NCBI RefSeq assembly: GCF_003086295.3
Contig: NC_092050.1
Span: forward strand, 146,512,699-146,576,698
Direction of reading: 5' to 3'
Origin: Arachis hypogaea
Lineage: Eukaryota > Streptophyta > Magnoliopsida > Fabales > Fabaceae
DNA: 64,000 bases
Positions 35,490 through 47,394 of this stretch are shown here, piece by piece (positions within the stretch are counted from its first letter, which is position 1; the number at the start of each line of letters is the position of its first letter). The notes under the pieces were generated by a model. That model had not been told where the DNA came from and ran no database searches. It saw nothing but the letters and a program-made list of their open reading frames with translations. Made by a program: the position numbers and the translations under genes.

Positions 35490-37863
35490 GATTGGAGTGA
35501 TCCATGGACAGTCGTCTTTGGTAATAGCTTTAGTAGAAAGATGGCACTTTGATCCCCATATTTTTCATCTTCCAACTGGTGAGTGCGTTGTTAGATTGGA
35601 AGATATGGCTCTTATCCTAGGTATTGGGATAGATGATCTTCCTGTGACAGGAACAACTATGACTAGTCACGAGACCATGGAAGCCGAATGGTTACATCAA
35701 TTTGGGGTTGCTCCAAGAGCCGATCATTGTAAAGGAAGTTACATCAAGATGATCTGGATTAGAAATGTGAAAGACAGGTTACATCTGAATGATAGAGTTT
35801 CCATGGAGAAGTGCGTGAAGTGTCATATATTGTTGTTTGGGTCAATCTTGTTTGCTGATAAATCTGGGTCAGCGGTTTACTGGAAATTTATGCCACTGCT
35901 TTGCGACTTCACTCGAATTCATGAATCTAGCTATGGTTCGGCATCCCTAGCACATTTGTACAGTGTATTGTGCAGGACATCGCGCTTTGCCTGTAAAGAG
36001 TGTGACGGTCTACTGATATTGTTACATATCTGGGCTTGGATTTGCATTCCAGTTCTTGCCCCGATTCCTGGTGCCCCGCAATTTTCCACTTGCTAACAGG
36101 TTACAATAATTGTTCATGCCTTGGACATTTTGTTCTACTTTATATGTTAATGTATCTTCTGATATAGTTTACTAATGAAAGAAAATGATGCTAGATGGCG
36201 TAACTGGGAATGGCTAATCAGTCGTATAGATATCATACTATTGCTCATTTTAGGGGATTGTTAGATGAAATTTGGGAAGGCCAGGTATGATTCTCATTAA
36301 ATAATATATAATGATCTCGATATACATGCATGATTGGTTCCAGTTTCCTGTGAATAATCTTTTATTTTTGTTTCCCTCCAGTTTGTTTGGGGAGCTTTTG
36401 GTGTTGATTGGATTGAGTTAAATGCCATCCCTGAATATATTCGTCGTCATTCACAGGTTTGGAGTGCAACGGTACCTTTGATAGCATTTGAGACCCTTGA
36501 GTGGCATGCAACCGATAGGTGCATGAGACAATTTGATTTTGTATAGGATGTACCCCATCAGGAGAGGTCTCTGGATGGCCAACACGGTAAGGTGTTGACC
36601 GAACCTAAAAACTTGGATTGGTTAATCAAGCACAGGATTTGGATAATGCAATGGACCAACCGATACAGTCATGTCCTAATTGAGGATCATGTGCCCTTGC
36701 AGCATCCATTGGATCTTTACATGTATTGGTATCGAGAGAAATATGGGTCTCAATTGCACTTGTCTAATACTGTCTAGCATGAAAATCAAGAGGAAAATAT
36801 TGTGCAGAATGAGCCACTCCATTCGGATGCACAACCATCACCTCAGCCCGAAGAACCCCAATAGTCAGTACCACTATGAGAGCAACCTCAACAGTCTTCA
36901 GGAAACTATGTTCCTCAAACCTATTCCACATCACCTTTTACACCATTATTCCCACTGCATCAACAATATTGGGGTGTATCACATTTGGAGATAGAAAACC
37001 AAGCATCATTTAGCCATCTTTTTAGATTTATGGCGACAGATCTAGGAGCATCACAAAGTCTTGTAACGTGAGCAAGGTTCCCCCACCCTAGTCAATGCAA
37101 CCCAATATGATGACCCCTGGAAGAAGGTCACTTGATTCAAGCCTTCATTAAACTCCGGAGGTAGACTATCTATTGATTTGAGTAGGAGTGACGGGGGTCG
37201 AGCAGTTGTTAATAGTGGAAAACCCCGTCGTATTCAAATGGGAGCCATCAAGGAGAGCATGAGGGGGGAATGATGGTGATGCTGGCCAGTACTTAGTGCA
37301 TATCCCAGAGGGTGATGACGAGGATGAGGACGAGGCTGATGAGGAGAACATTCATTTTGATGCTGGTCATGATGGTGATGGTCATGACCATGGTAATGAT
37401 CCGAGGCCTAGTGCAGGTAACGTACTTATTGGTATCGTTCATATATATGTTGATATGTGTTATTGATATGTATCTTGTCTTTAATTTTCTTGTATAGAAT
37501 ATTAGCAGTAGATTGGTATGTAACTTGCCTTTAATGTTGTCTGCTACAATTTATGTAGGTGGGGTAAGTACAGCCACAGGGCACCCCACAACTCCATCTT
37601 CTCGAGACAAAAAGATACAATCTTATATATGACCCTTCATTTCGTAGCGCAAACAGATTCACACTGTCCGCGTTTACCAATGTCGCGAAGAAGTGCAAGA
37701 ATTTTTATAAAGATGTACAGTGGGCAATGAGAAAGTATAATATAGTGATAATAGATATTTAGATGTGTTATCTAATGTAACGAAATAGTATGTAAGTGGA
37801 CTTGTGTTGATGTTTTGAATGACATAAATCGTAAAAGACATCACAATTAATTAGACAACTACT

Positions 37864-40400
37864 ATGGAAATAACACATAATCGGATCACTATCAGGTATT
37901 TTGAGGAACACCTCCTATGCTGGTGCCACCACATTGACGACATCTACTACAGCTATGGCCCTCGGCCCCACACTGCCTACAGCGCCTTGGACCATGTATC
38001 ATTCGCATGTCCATCTCATTTAAGAAGCGGGTTATCTTCGGCCGACCCTTCGTGGTATGCAGGCCATGTAGTAGGATTGCCGAGTGGTCTAAATCTAACT
38101 CTATAAACCTTTCGGATCTGGTCCCTGTAGACATCGTGAACATACACCTGTCAATCCAATCACTGATTTGCACAACAAACACAGACATGGTAACATGGCA
38201 TTCGATCCACTTGAAATTCACCACAGTCACAACGACGTTGATGCAGATCAACCGTAAACTCCAAACCACTAGGCATCTCACGCACCTCAAAGACTTCATT
38301 CTGTCTGTCGAAACCAAGGTTGTGAGAACCGAACCGATCAATGAACTGGTAGAGTGACTGGTTTAATGGTTTAAAGGTTCAACCGGAGTTCAACCGGTTT
38401 AATTAAATATATAATAAAATTATTAAAAATTTAATATATAATTTTAAATATTTAAATTTAATCATTTTCAGGTTAATAAAATTTAAAATTTTACAATTTT
38501 ATATAATAAATTATCTATAATTTATCATTAAAAATTAACAAATTACTTCAAACATCAAATTTTATAGCTAACAAAAATTAAAATAGACAAAAATGACAAA
38601 TCAAAATTTAGAAAAATCAGCATATTTACCTCAGAATTTTCAAAAATTCTATACTCCACCACAGCACATCAACAACTCAGAATCAGAAAGAACAAGAAGT
38701 AGAATCATCAAATTAGAAAAATAGCTTAAACTCATAAACAATTCAAAATCAGGATCATAGCATAAAGTTATAAACAACCCAAAACCAGAAAAATTTTCAA
38801 CATAAACAATGTAGTGAAGCAATGTATCATAGTACCATCAACTGAGAATAAAACAAATTAGTAACAAATAAGTGAACCAACTCAGAAATCAGAATAAATA
38901 AAATTAACAAATAATCAGTGACTCGTTCTGCACACAACAAAGGAAACAAATAAAAAAATAAAGTGAAAAAGGAAAGAAATCAGTGAAAATAAAGAAGACC
39001 ATGAAGAAGATGTTGAGGGACGGCGAAGATTGAAGAACTCACAGCGACGGCGAAAAGTCCACGGCGGGATGGGTACGTTCGCACTTCGCACAGAGTGGTG
39101 CTCGACACAGAGAGAGAGAGATGTCTCGAAGACAGAGGCGTTTTTTATGACGAGAAAGAGGTGGCCGACGACGGGGAGGACAGAGAAGAGTGGCGTCGGC
39201 TGAGACTGAGAGTGAGAGAGATTGGGGCATTTTGCCATTTTGGTGAGACTGAGAGTGAGAGAGAAGAGAGAAGCAGAGAAGCTCGGGAAGCCATGCACAT
39301 CAACCTCAGACGTAGCTCCACCGCCTCCTTCCTCCGCCGCTGCCATGCTCCGACAAACGCTCCCTCATTCTTCTGCTGCTATCCAAAGCTGCCACCTTTG
39401 AAATTAGGGATTTTGGTATTTTGGTGAGAGTGAGAGAGAAGGGAGAGGGGATTGGGGAATTTAGGGCTGCGCATTTTTTTTAACCAAAACGACGCCATTT
39501 AGTGCTGAATGGGAGAACCGAACTTTCAAAATATCGGTCGGTTCATCTGATTCACTGATTAACCACCAGTTCAGTTGGTTTTTTCACCGGTTTTTTGCAG
39601 ACCAGTTTTAGGCATTAACTGGACCGGCTAACTGACCGGTTCTCGATTAACCCAGTTGAACCGGTCGATCCAGTCCAGTTTTTAAAATCTTGGTCGAAAT
39701 AGTTAACCTGAATATTTTTCGCTGCCAGCTAATTTGCATACAACTTCGAGGTCACAAGCTCAGAGAACACATGGCCAGCATTAATTCGAGCCTCAGCTTT
39801 AGCCATTTTTCTGGTGAACAACTCATTAAGCCTGTAAAATGTTGCTTTTATAAGTGTAGTAACTGAGAGATTATGTGCCTCCTTTAAAATCGAATTGATA
39901 CACTCAACTAAATTCGTGGTCATATGACTCCAACAATAACCACCATCGAATTCCAAAGCATACTATTCACGTGGAATGTTATCCAGTCACATCGTATACG
40001 CCTCATCCTTACTATCACTGTTGTAATCTCTCTATTCCATATCCCGATCAGCTTCAGGTTGTTCAAACTCAATGTATAGTTCGATAAATGACACTTGTGA
40101 TCGAGTTTCATAATTGATTGAAAACATCTCTTGCATGCTCGTATCGTCCGTGACATACTTGGTCTAAAAATGAAGGAATCCACCGAACACTAACACAAGA
40201 TGTCGATACAAAATACTCGATATCCTCTTTGACGTATGAGGATCTATCATTTCACAAATAATGTCTTTTAATTCATTAAATGACAATATAAAAGGAACAA
40301 AAAGATCACAAGAATTTTCACAAATAAATCTCACTCCCTCAAATGTTTGTAACAAAATTTGACCATGATAACACATCTTTACCATCACTTTATCTTCCAT
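37864..40400 (-). pseudogene. Mutator-like (MULE) transposase, deleted and interrupted
   Basis: An ATG at 40400 starts an N-terminal region with MCYHGQILLQTFEGVRFICE and SKRISSILYRHLVLVFGGF, as in the N-termini of legume MULE proteins. It then passes, with stops near 39960, directly to the late region: MTTNLVECINSILKEAHN, KATFYRLNELFTRKMA and EARINAGHVFSELVT (39920-39735). After a hAT insertion, the SWIM zinc finger follows ([16 protein letters not shown], near 38190-38240), then a second Cys-rich knuckle (RCRQCGAEGHSCSRCRQC, near 37930-37980). The DDE catalytic core that should lie between is missing. Stops and frame changes are present. Confidence 0.78.
38315..39692. mobile_element. hAT-like non-autonomous element, copy B
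   Basis: Ends CAAGGTT and AATCTTG bound 1378 bp. The flanks GTCGAAAC (38307-38314) and GTCGAAAT (39693-39700) form an 8-bp duplication with one change. It lies in the same orientation as copy A, with high similarity along its length. It splits the MULE transposase between NYFD and RQNEVFEV. Confidence 0.85.
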
Positions 40401-42280
40401 TTTTTTGAAAATAATGTTACTCTCTTTTCACTGGTTTATATAAGCAAAAGCATGGATAAACTAGCTAAAACGATAAATAATAGATAAGAAGAAGAAAGCG
40501 AGTTCAACAAGATGAAGTTTTGGTAAGTATATATATACATATCAAATCAAATCCTCAGAATTGAATTTTTAATAATTAATTTATTTTTTATTCACAAAAC
40601 TGACCCACTAAATTGGGCTTTTCAATTTTTAAATTTTTTTTACCTTAAAACCGACCCACCAATTTTTCAACATTAAAAAAAATAATAAAACACAACTCAA
40701 ATCGGAGGCTCCGATTTGCCACTATCCGAATTTGAATTCCTCACTCTACAAATCGGAGCCTCTGTTTTCTATGCAATCCAAATCTGTGTTTTCGATTTAT
40801 ATTTTCTAATTAAAAAAAATCCTTTATATCTATTCAAAACACCCAATGATCCTATAATCCAGCATAACACAACCCTAAAATTTATAGTTGTAAAAATCGA
40901 ATCGATCCAAATTGGCTGGTTCGACCAGAAAATTGGTGAACCGAACCTTAAACTGATTCGGTTTACTTCTTGAAACGTTTAAGAAAGAAAATCGCTGTAA
41001 ACCGGTAAGAACCAGATAAACCGGTCAAAATTGGTAAAAACCGATGCAAATCGGCCTGTTTGAAAAATTATTCAAAATGTCTCCACCAAGTTTCTTGAAA
41101 CGTTTAAGAAAGAAAATCGCTGTAAACCGGTAAGAATAAGAATAAATCGGTCAAAATTGGTAAAAATCGATGCAAACCGGTCTGTTTAAAAAATTATTCA
41201 AAATGTCTCCACCAAGTTTCAAACCTAGACCTTTTAAGTTACAAGGAGGCACACTTACCACTCAACCATCAAACTTCTTAACATTATGTGTGATAAATAT
41301 TAATTATATAGTATATATTCAATTATATAATTTTATAGATATCTAATTTAATTTAATTTTGTATTCTCTATTTTTTAAATTAATTATATTTTAATTATAT
41401 ACCATTATTAATATAAATATAAATTTTACTAAAAATTTATTAATCTGTTTGATCTATTTCAATGCTAGTATTGTGATTAAGGTTATTTATTTTAATGTTA
41501 GTGTTAAAATCTACTGATATTATAGTTAGATGATAGAATTTGTGAATTAATTGTTACTTTTATCGTGTCAAATTAAGATACTATTATAGTATTACTAATA
41601 AATTATATGTTTTTTTATATTGGTTATTTTTAGAATTTGAGACTTAATTCTTCATAAAATGTTAGTGAAGATATGTATTTCAAATTTTAATTTTAAATTT
41701 TTAATTATTTTATATTTTTTATTTACGTAACACCAATTTTTTTGATTAACCAATAAATTAGTAAACCAATAACTTGACGGATTCGATAGAAAAGCCTAAC
41801 TTAGCATATCAATAAAATGGAGACCACAAAGATTTGCAAGGAAAGATGAAAAAGCTTAAGCCGACCCCTAAGTGTTGACGTTATTTATCTAAGCAAATTG
41901 GTCAAATAAAACGTGAGTGTTGTGGCGATTGTCCAGCGTTGGGACAATCAGTTAAGGGAAGACCAATGTTGAAAATTATGATTAAAAAAATAACAAAATT
42001 TTATATTTGTTATGATTTTAAAGTAGGATTAAATTATTTTTTTAAGAGAGATATTTATTTTTACATTTAGTTATGAGTTGATCATAATATTTTCTCATGA
42101 TATAATAAAATAATAAATTTTTTAGTTAATAATAATAAAAAAATTTTAATTCTCTTGAACAAAGAAAAATTTTCAATAGTTGATTTACACACTTGATTAG
42201 TGCCTATATTAAAATAGAAGACAAGAAATTATTTATATATATTGCACAAAGTAATTATAATTTGTCACGTACATAAATAG
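40401..42280. other. Gene-free sequence with short palindromes and a tandem duplication
   Basis: A perfect palindrome AAATCGGAGGCTCCGATTT lies near 40698-40716, with a second half-site near 40750. GAACCGG/CCGGT-rich sequence around 40900-41200 recalls the hAT-like ends. From 41217 on it is AT-rich and featureless. Confidence 0.5.
40967..41216. repeat. Tandem duplication, 2 x 125 bp
   Basis: TTCTTGAAACGTTTAAGAAA starts at 40967 and again at 41092, and each unit ends with TCTCCACCAAGTTT. The units differ at a few positions. Confidence 0.88.
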
Positions 42281-42539
42281 TTGTGACTTTTTTAATTTTT
42301 TTTTATCAAAGGTAGATTTTTATTTAATGAAAATAGTTTTTGGGTCCACGTTGGACCTCAAACAATGATAAAATAGGGGATTTTCACAAACAAAAAATCA
42401 TAAAACAACCTATGAAAAGAGTAATATTTGGGTGTCTTTTTCCTAGACATCAGCATCTTCATTCTGTTCTTCAAACTACCCAGCTAGATTGAAACTCTGA
42501 AGCATTCTTCCTTGCTACTTCAACAACGCGTTGGCAATT

Positions 42540-45500
42540 GAAACTACCACCCTCGAAGATGAAGTTATTTCGGGCTTTCCAAATTTTTCAAATCAGGTAT
42601 GCAGCTGCTCTCATTTGTATCCTACCATTTTTGTTGTTCTTCAATTTTCCGGTTAATTCGAACCACCATGCCCATGTTTCTTGCCCGGTTCGAAAATCAG
42701 GAGCATCAATTCCCGAACTCAGCCATACATCTCGGGACTGCATGCAACTAATCAAGTAGTGCTAGATAGATTCATTAACTTGGGTATATTTTTGGAAGAT
42801 TGGGAAACAGTAGGTATTCATTCATGAATTCTTTGACCCACTAGTAATCTTTTATGCATTACTTTCTACAAGAAAATTCTGATTTTGGGTTGTACTTTCA
42901 GGTCCCAAATTGAGCTCCAAAGTCTTTTCTATCGGTACTGTGTAGGCATCAAATTAAGAGGAGGGTGGTAGAACTGGTGAGCTAAGTCATATCCTGAAGC
43001 TACTGAGTAATTTCCACTTCTTCCATAGTTTCTGGTGAGTCTATCACTTCCTTCTTCTATATCTGTCTGTAGAATGGCCTGAGCAATCTCTGCATTAAAC
43101 TGTGCTATTATGAGCCATTGATTCCATTATTTGGCATCTGTTATGAGTTGATTAACCCATGTTAATTCTGAGTCACCACTTGAAACCATTTGGGTAAATA
43201 GGGCCAGATGATCTTTGATCCAAGTATCCTACCAGATTCTCACAGAATGACCATTTTCCACCTTCCATCGTACTCCCTTTTCCATAACCTTCCGTCCTTC
43301 TAACAAACTTCGCCAGCCCCAAGAGGGGCTGATTCTAGTTTCTGCCTTGAGAAAGTCAAAATACTTGAAATACTTGCTCTTATATACTTTGTAGATTAGT
43401 GAGTTAGGTTTTGTTTGTAGTCTCCAACCTTGCTTACCTAACATCGCCAGATTGAAAGCTCTGAGGTCTTTAAAGTTCAACCCTCCCTGGATTTTTGGCC
43501 TGCACAAAACGCTCCATTTAACCCAGTGCATTTTTATCTCTGCTCCCTCTGTCCCCACCAAAACTGTAAAATCATCTGATGTATCTCTTCTAGCAATGTC
43601 TCTAGGAGTTTGAAACAACTGAGAGTATATATCAGTATAGCTGTAGCTACCGCCTTAATTAGTACTTCCTTTCCACTCACTGAAAGTAAAAATCTCTTCC
43701 ACTGATGAAGCTTCTTAGCAACTTTATCTTTAACATAGTTGAAAGTGGCCCTCTCTGTCCTGTTTATTACTGCTGATATCCCAAGATATCTATCCTGATT
43801 ACCAACGTGGGAATTTGGAGAATAGATGCTAAATCCTGTCTAGTTTCAATTGGCGAATTGTGGCTGAAGAAAATAAAGGATTTATCAAGGTTAACCACTT
43901 GACCACTAATCAATGAATAGGTGTGTAGGACATTCATTAAATTATGACAAGCTTCCTCCATTGTCTTGCTAAATAAGATAGAATCATCTGCAAAGAAAAG
44001 GTGGTTGATTATAGGACATCTATGATTCAGTCTCAAACCAACAACTTCTTGTCTCTGTTCTCCTCTGTGAGCAGGTAGGACAAGTCCTCTGCACAAAAAA
44101 AAAAAAAAATAGATAGCGGGATAGAGGGTCGCTTGATGCAGCCCTTTACATGGCTTGAAAAAGCTATGTGGTTGTCCTTCCACAGTAACAGAATATGAGA
44201 CAGTCGTCACACACTCCTTTAACCAGTCAACCCACTTTTGGCAAAAATCCACCTTCTTTAAAATAGTCCATAAGAAATTCCACTCAACTCTGTCATATGC
44301 TTTACTCATATCTAACTTCAATATAAAATCTTGAGTTCCATATCTCTTATTCTTGAGAAAATGTATGAATTCGTGTGCAATAAGGATATTATCACTTATG
44401 AGTCTTTCTTTGATAAAGGCACTCTGATTAGCATTGATGATCTTATCCATAACATTTTGCATCCTGTGAACTAAGATTTTTGAAACAATTTTATAAACCA
44501 TACTACTGAGGCTGATCGGTCTGATTTGCTTCATGATCTTAGTGTTAGCCATTTTAGGAATCAAACAGATATGTGTATGATTAAAGGCCCTTAGCATGTG
44601 GTCTCCAGAGCAAAAACTAGTTACAGCACTAATAACATCAATTTTTATATGATGCCAAAAAAATTGAAAGAACTTTGCAGTAAAACCATCATCACCTAGG
44701 GCGGAAAAGGGGTTGATGGAGAAAACTGCTATCTTGATCTCCTCTTCTGAAACAGGTCTTGTCAGTTTTCGATTAGTGTTGTTATCTATCTTCACTGGCA
44801 CATCTTATAGTGCTTCGTCTGAATTAACTGGGTTGGATGAAGTGAATAGATCCTCAAAATAGGTTTGAGCAATCTCTGCTATACCTTGTGCATTCGATTT
44901 GCTTTCTCCATTCTCATTCTCCAGAGTATTGATACGGTTCTTACGGTTCCGAATCTGAAACTTAGAGTGAATACTTGGTGTTATTGTCTTCCCATTTCAG
45001 CCACTGAACTCTAGCTTTTTTCATCCAGTAACGTTCTTCCATCAGATATGCTCCTTCTAGCTCCTCCTCCAATTGTTGTATTGCATTACCATTTGTTCTA
45101 CTTCCTTTTCCTGTTTCCTCATCCAGCCATTCCTTAAGCAACTTAATTTCTGACTACGAATTAAGCGTGGTTGTGTACTGCCAGTTAACTATAGTATGCC
45201 GACACCTTTTAAGCTTTTGGTGGAGTTTGAACATTAGAGAGCCATCACATTCTATCTTCCAGTTATTTTTTACCAGTGCCACTACCTCCTCCTTATCACA
45301 CCATCTCTCCTGGAATCGAAGCCTTCTCTTTGGCTTTGGGGCATCTGAATCGAAACCAACAGCAAAGGTCTATGATCTGAACCTGTGTCATTAAGGTGTG
45401 CCACCGAGACTCTTAGGTAAACCTTTCTCCAAGTGCCTGAACTTAACATCCGGTCTAACCTTTCTTTAATGAAATTATCCCCAAACTGCTTGTTTGACCA

Positions 45501-46046
45501 AGTGAATTTGGGTCCCTCATACCTCAGGTCAACCAACCCACCCTTATTAATAAAATTACTAAAACTTCTAATTAATGATGCAGATTTCATGCATCCGCCT
45601 TCCTTTTCATGGTATGTCTTAATTGCATTAAAGTCTCCCATCACCACTATGTGCTCACTAGCTAATGCAATAATATCCAAAATAGCTTGAAACTGGTCCT
45701 CTCTCTAGCTCTCCTCCGTATGTAAATGAACTCCTATCACTTTTCAGATTCTCTGCTCTTTCGGATCTATCACACCGAAGTAAATATAGAACTCCCCATG
45801 GCCCTTTATTTGTAATTCCACTTTCTCCTTCTACCCCATCAGCATTACACCCACTCGTCCTCTAGGTTCGACACAAAATAGGTTTTTAAAACCTGTGGTG
45901 TTCATCACTCACTCCACATTCAATGTAGTGTTTTTTGTTTCACATAGAAACACTACCTCGGGGGAATGGGCCGTGCACAGCCCTTTCATGCTATGAATCG
46001 TCAGGGATTTTCCCAAACCCCGACAGTTCCACATCATCATCTTCAT
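42540..46046 (-). pseudogene. LINE ORF2 (endonuclease - reverse transcriptase)
   Basis: The start ATG is at 46046, giving WNCRGLGKS, the usual opening of plant L1 endonucleases. Further endonuclease motifs are GDFNAI (near 45640) and GSDHRPLLL (near 45365). Reverse transcriptase spans about 44801-43767, with RPISLSSMVYKIVSKIL, KLDMSKAYDRVEW and the FADDS active-site box near 43995. The C-terminal part contains MHWVKWSVLCRPKIQGGLNF and YKSKYF (43618-43229), then a region near 42560-43000 with KIRIFL and WKARNNFIFEG. Several stops and shifts make it non-functional. Confidence 0.85.
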
Positions 46047-47268
46047 GGGTACCTGGGTACCTCTTGTGGGGTGGCACCCTCTCCCATTCCAGCAACAATC
46101 AATTCAACTTGACACATTTTTTTCAGTCCCACTTCCTTCATCTTTCCTTCAACACTTCTTTTAATCTCCAAAATTCTTTTTGCTGTTTGAGCTTTACGAG
46201 CTAGTTTCTTCAATGATTGCTTCCTATCTTTATTCAGAGCTTCTGCACTTATCTCATTCGATTCACATTGTTGCTGCAGGCTTTCTTCATGACTTTCATA
46301 TGGCAGCTTGTTATCACCACTAAAGTTGTCCACAGCCTTTTCTGAGCTGAGATTCTGCTCTACCCTGATTTCCTCTCATGTCCTCCGATCCCCTTTAACA
46401 GAGAGATTGGCCAATCTTTTAAGAAAGTTGATAGGAGTTGGATTTTTAGATTTGGATCCTCCCCCTCTCTCTTTACTCATAGTTCTAAGATTGCCACTCT
46501 CTTTCTGATCTCCAATTTTTCTACCTGTTTGCTCTGCTCTTAGCCATTCCCCATATCTCTCCTCCTCTACCTCTCCTTCAATAGCCGCTTTCACTTATCC
46601 ATTACAGTTTCTAACCTCATGGCAAGTAAAACCATAATAACAGCAGAAAGTTCCTATTCTCTCATACCTTGGCTGTAGTTCAATCACTTTTTGGTCTGGC
46701 CCTGCCACTTTAATAATTTGCCTCAGCGGCTTCGTTACATCCATCTGAACTTGTACTTTTAGAACTTTCTCTTCTCTCCAGTGCATTTGAAAGAGGTTTG
46801 AATCGATCACATCCCCATAAGCCCTTCCAATTTTTCTCCCTAACTCCTTTGTTTTACAATATTCTGGTAATCTCCATAATTGAATCCAGATAGGGACATT
46901 AGCAAAATTCTTATCTTCTAGTGTTCCATCCTGTTTCCATCTTCTTATATTGATAATGGAATTTTTTAATAGCTATGGTGCACCCTTCTCCCTCTTATTG
47001 CGTCAATTTTATTATGAAAATATAATTAAAAAATATTGCCCCCATGACTTTGCACCTTAAACCCCTCAGGATTGCCCCAAATTGCATACATTGCAGATTC
47101 CATAATCCATACACTGAATAATCAATCAGCCATTACTCTACCCATCAAGCTTCGCAAGCATTTATCAATCCCTATTCTAACATCTGCATCATCAAATCCT
47201 ATGATCTCCCCCTCCTTATTTAGAGAATGCCACTGCTGTTGTACTACAGGTTTAGCTTGGCTTTCCAT
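46043..47268 (-). pseudogene. LINE ORF1 (nucleic-acid-binding, DUF4283/zinc-knuckle type)
   Basis: The start ATG is at 47268. An N-terminal region resembling DUF4283 (VWIMESAMYAIWGNPEGF) is broken by stops. A zinc knuckle follows (CCYYGFTCHEVRNC, near 46605-46650), then a Lys/Glu-rich tail ending at 46043. The last frame's TGA overlaps the ORF2 start as ATGA. ORF1 proteins of plant LINEs bind RNA; that is family knowledge. Confidence 0.72.
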
Positions 47269-47394
47269 GATCAATGGTGTTTACCAGATTAAACAAAGTC
47301 AATGAATCACTCAGAATTTGAAAATTAGGATTTTTTCCAAAGTCCTAACAAAGCACGTTACTAAACCCTACAGGGCAAAGTTTGTCTTGTGACT

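Larger units (their letters stand above)
30538..37600 (+). pseudogene. Plant mobile domain (MAIN/MAIL-like) gene, broken by two insertions
   Basis: Coding pieces at 30538-30600, 34031-34076 and 35498-36099 join in one frame once the two insertions and their duplications are removed (NPIVEPFLHATRFYHVSQ, then RVIHGQSSLVIALVERW, then FHLPTGECVVRLEDMALILG). A probable acceptor TTTATAG precedes 30538. GT-AG introns follow at 36100-36194 and 36285-36381. The next exon gives EYIRRHSQVWSATVPLIAFE and QWTNRYSHVLIEDHVPLQHP, typical of the PMD family found in plant MAIN proteins and in MULE and gypsy elements. A Pro/Gln-rich and acidic tail lies near 36780-37420. Damage: frameshifts near 36080 and 36215, a stop near 36545 and more in the tail. 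The gene is convergent with the MULE transposase at 37864-40400, so it was probably cargo of that element (inference). The 5' end was not found. Confidence 0.8.
42289..47386 (-). mobile_element. Full-length but decayed L1-type LINE
   Basis: An 8-bp duplication TTGTGACT flanks it at 42281-42288 and 47387-47394. On the minus strand it ends in an A-rich tail next to 42289. ORF1 has a zinc knuckle; ORF2 has an endonuclease, a reverse transcriptase and a C-terminal zf-RVT-like region. About 5.1 kb is a normal plant L1 length. Stops and frameshifts are spread throughout. Confidence 0.85.

Noticed and set aside
42538..42759. Plus-strand 73-codon ORF with a hydrophobic stretch
   Set aside because: It is antisense to the C-terminal end of LINE ORF2.
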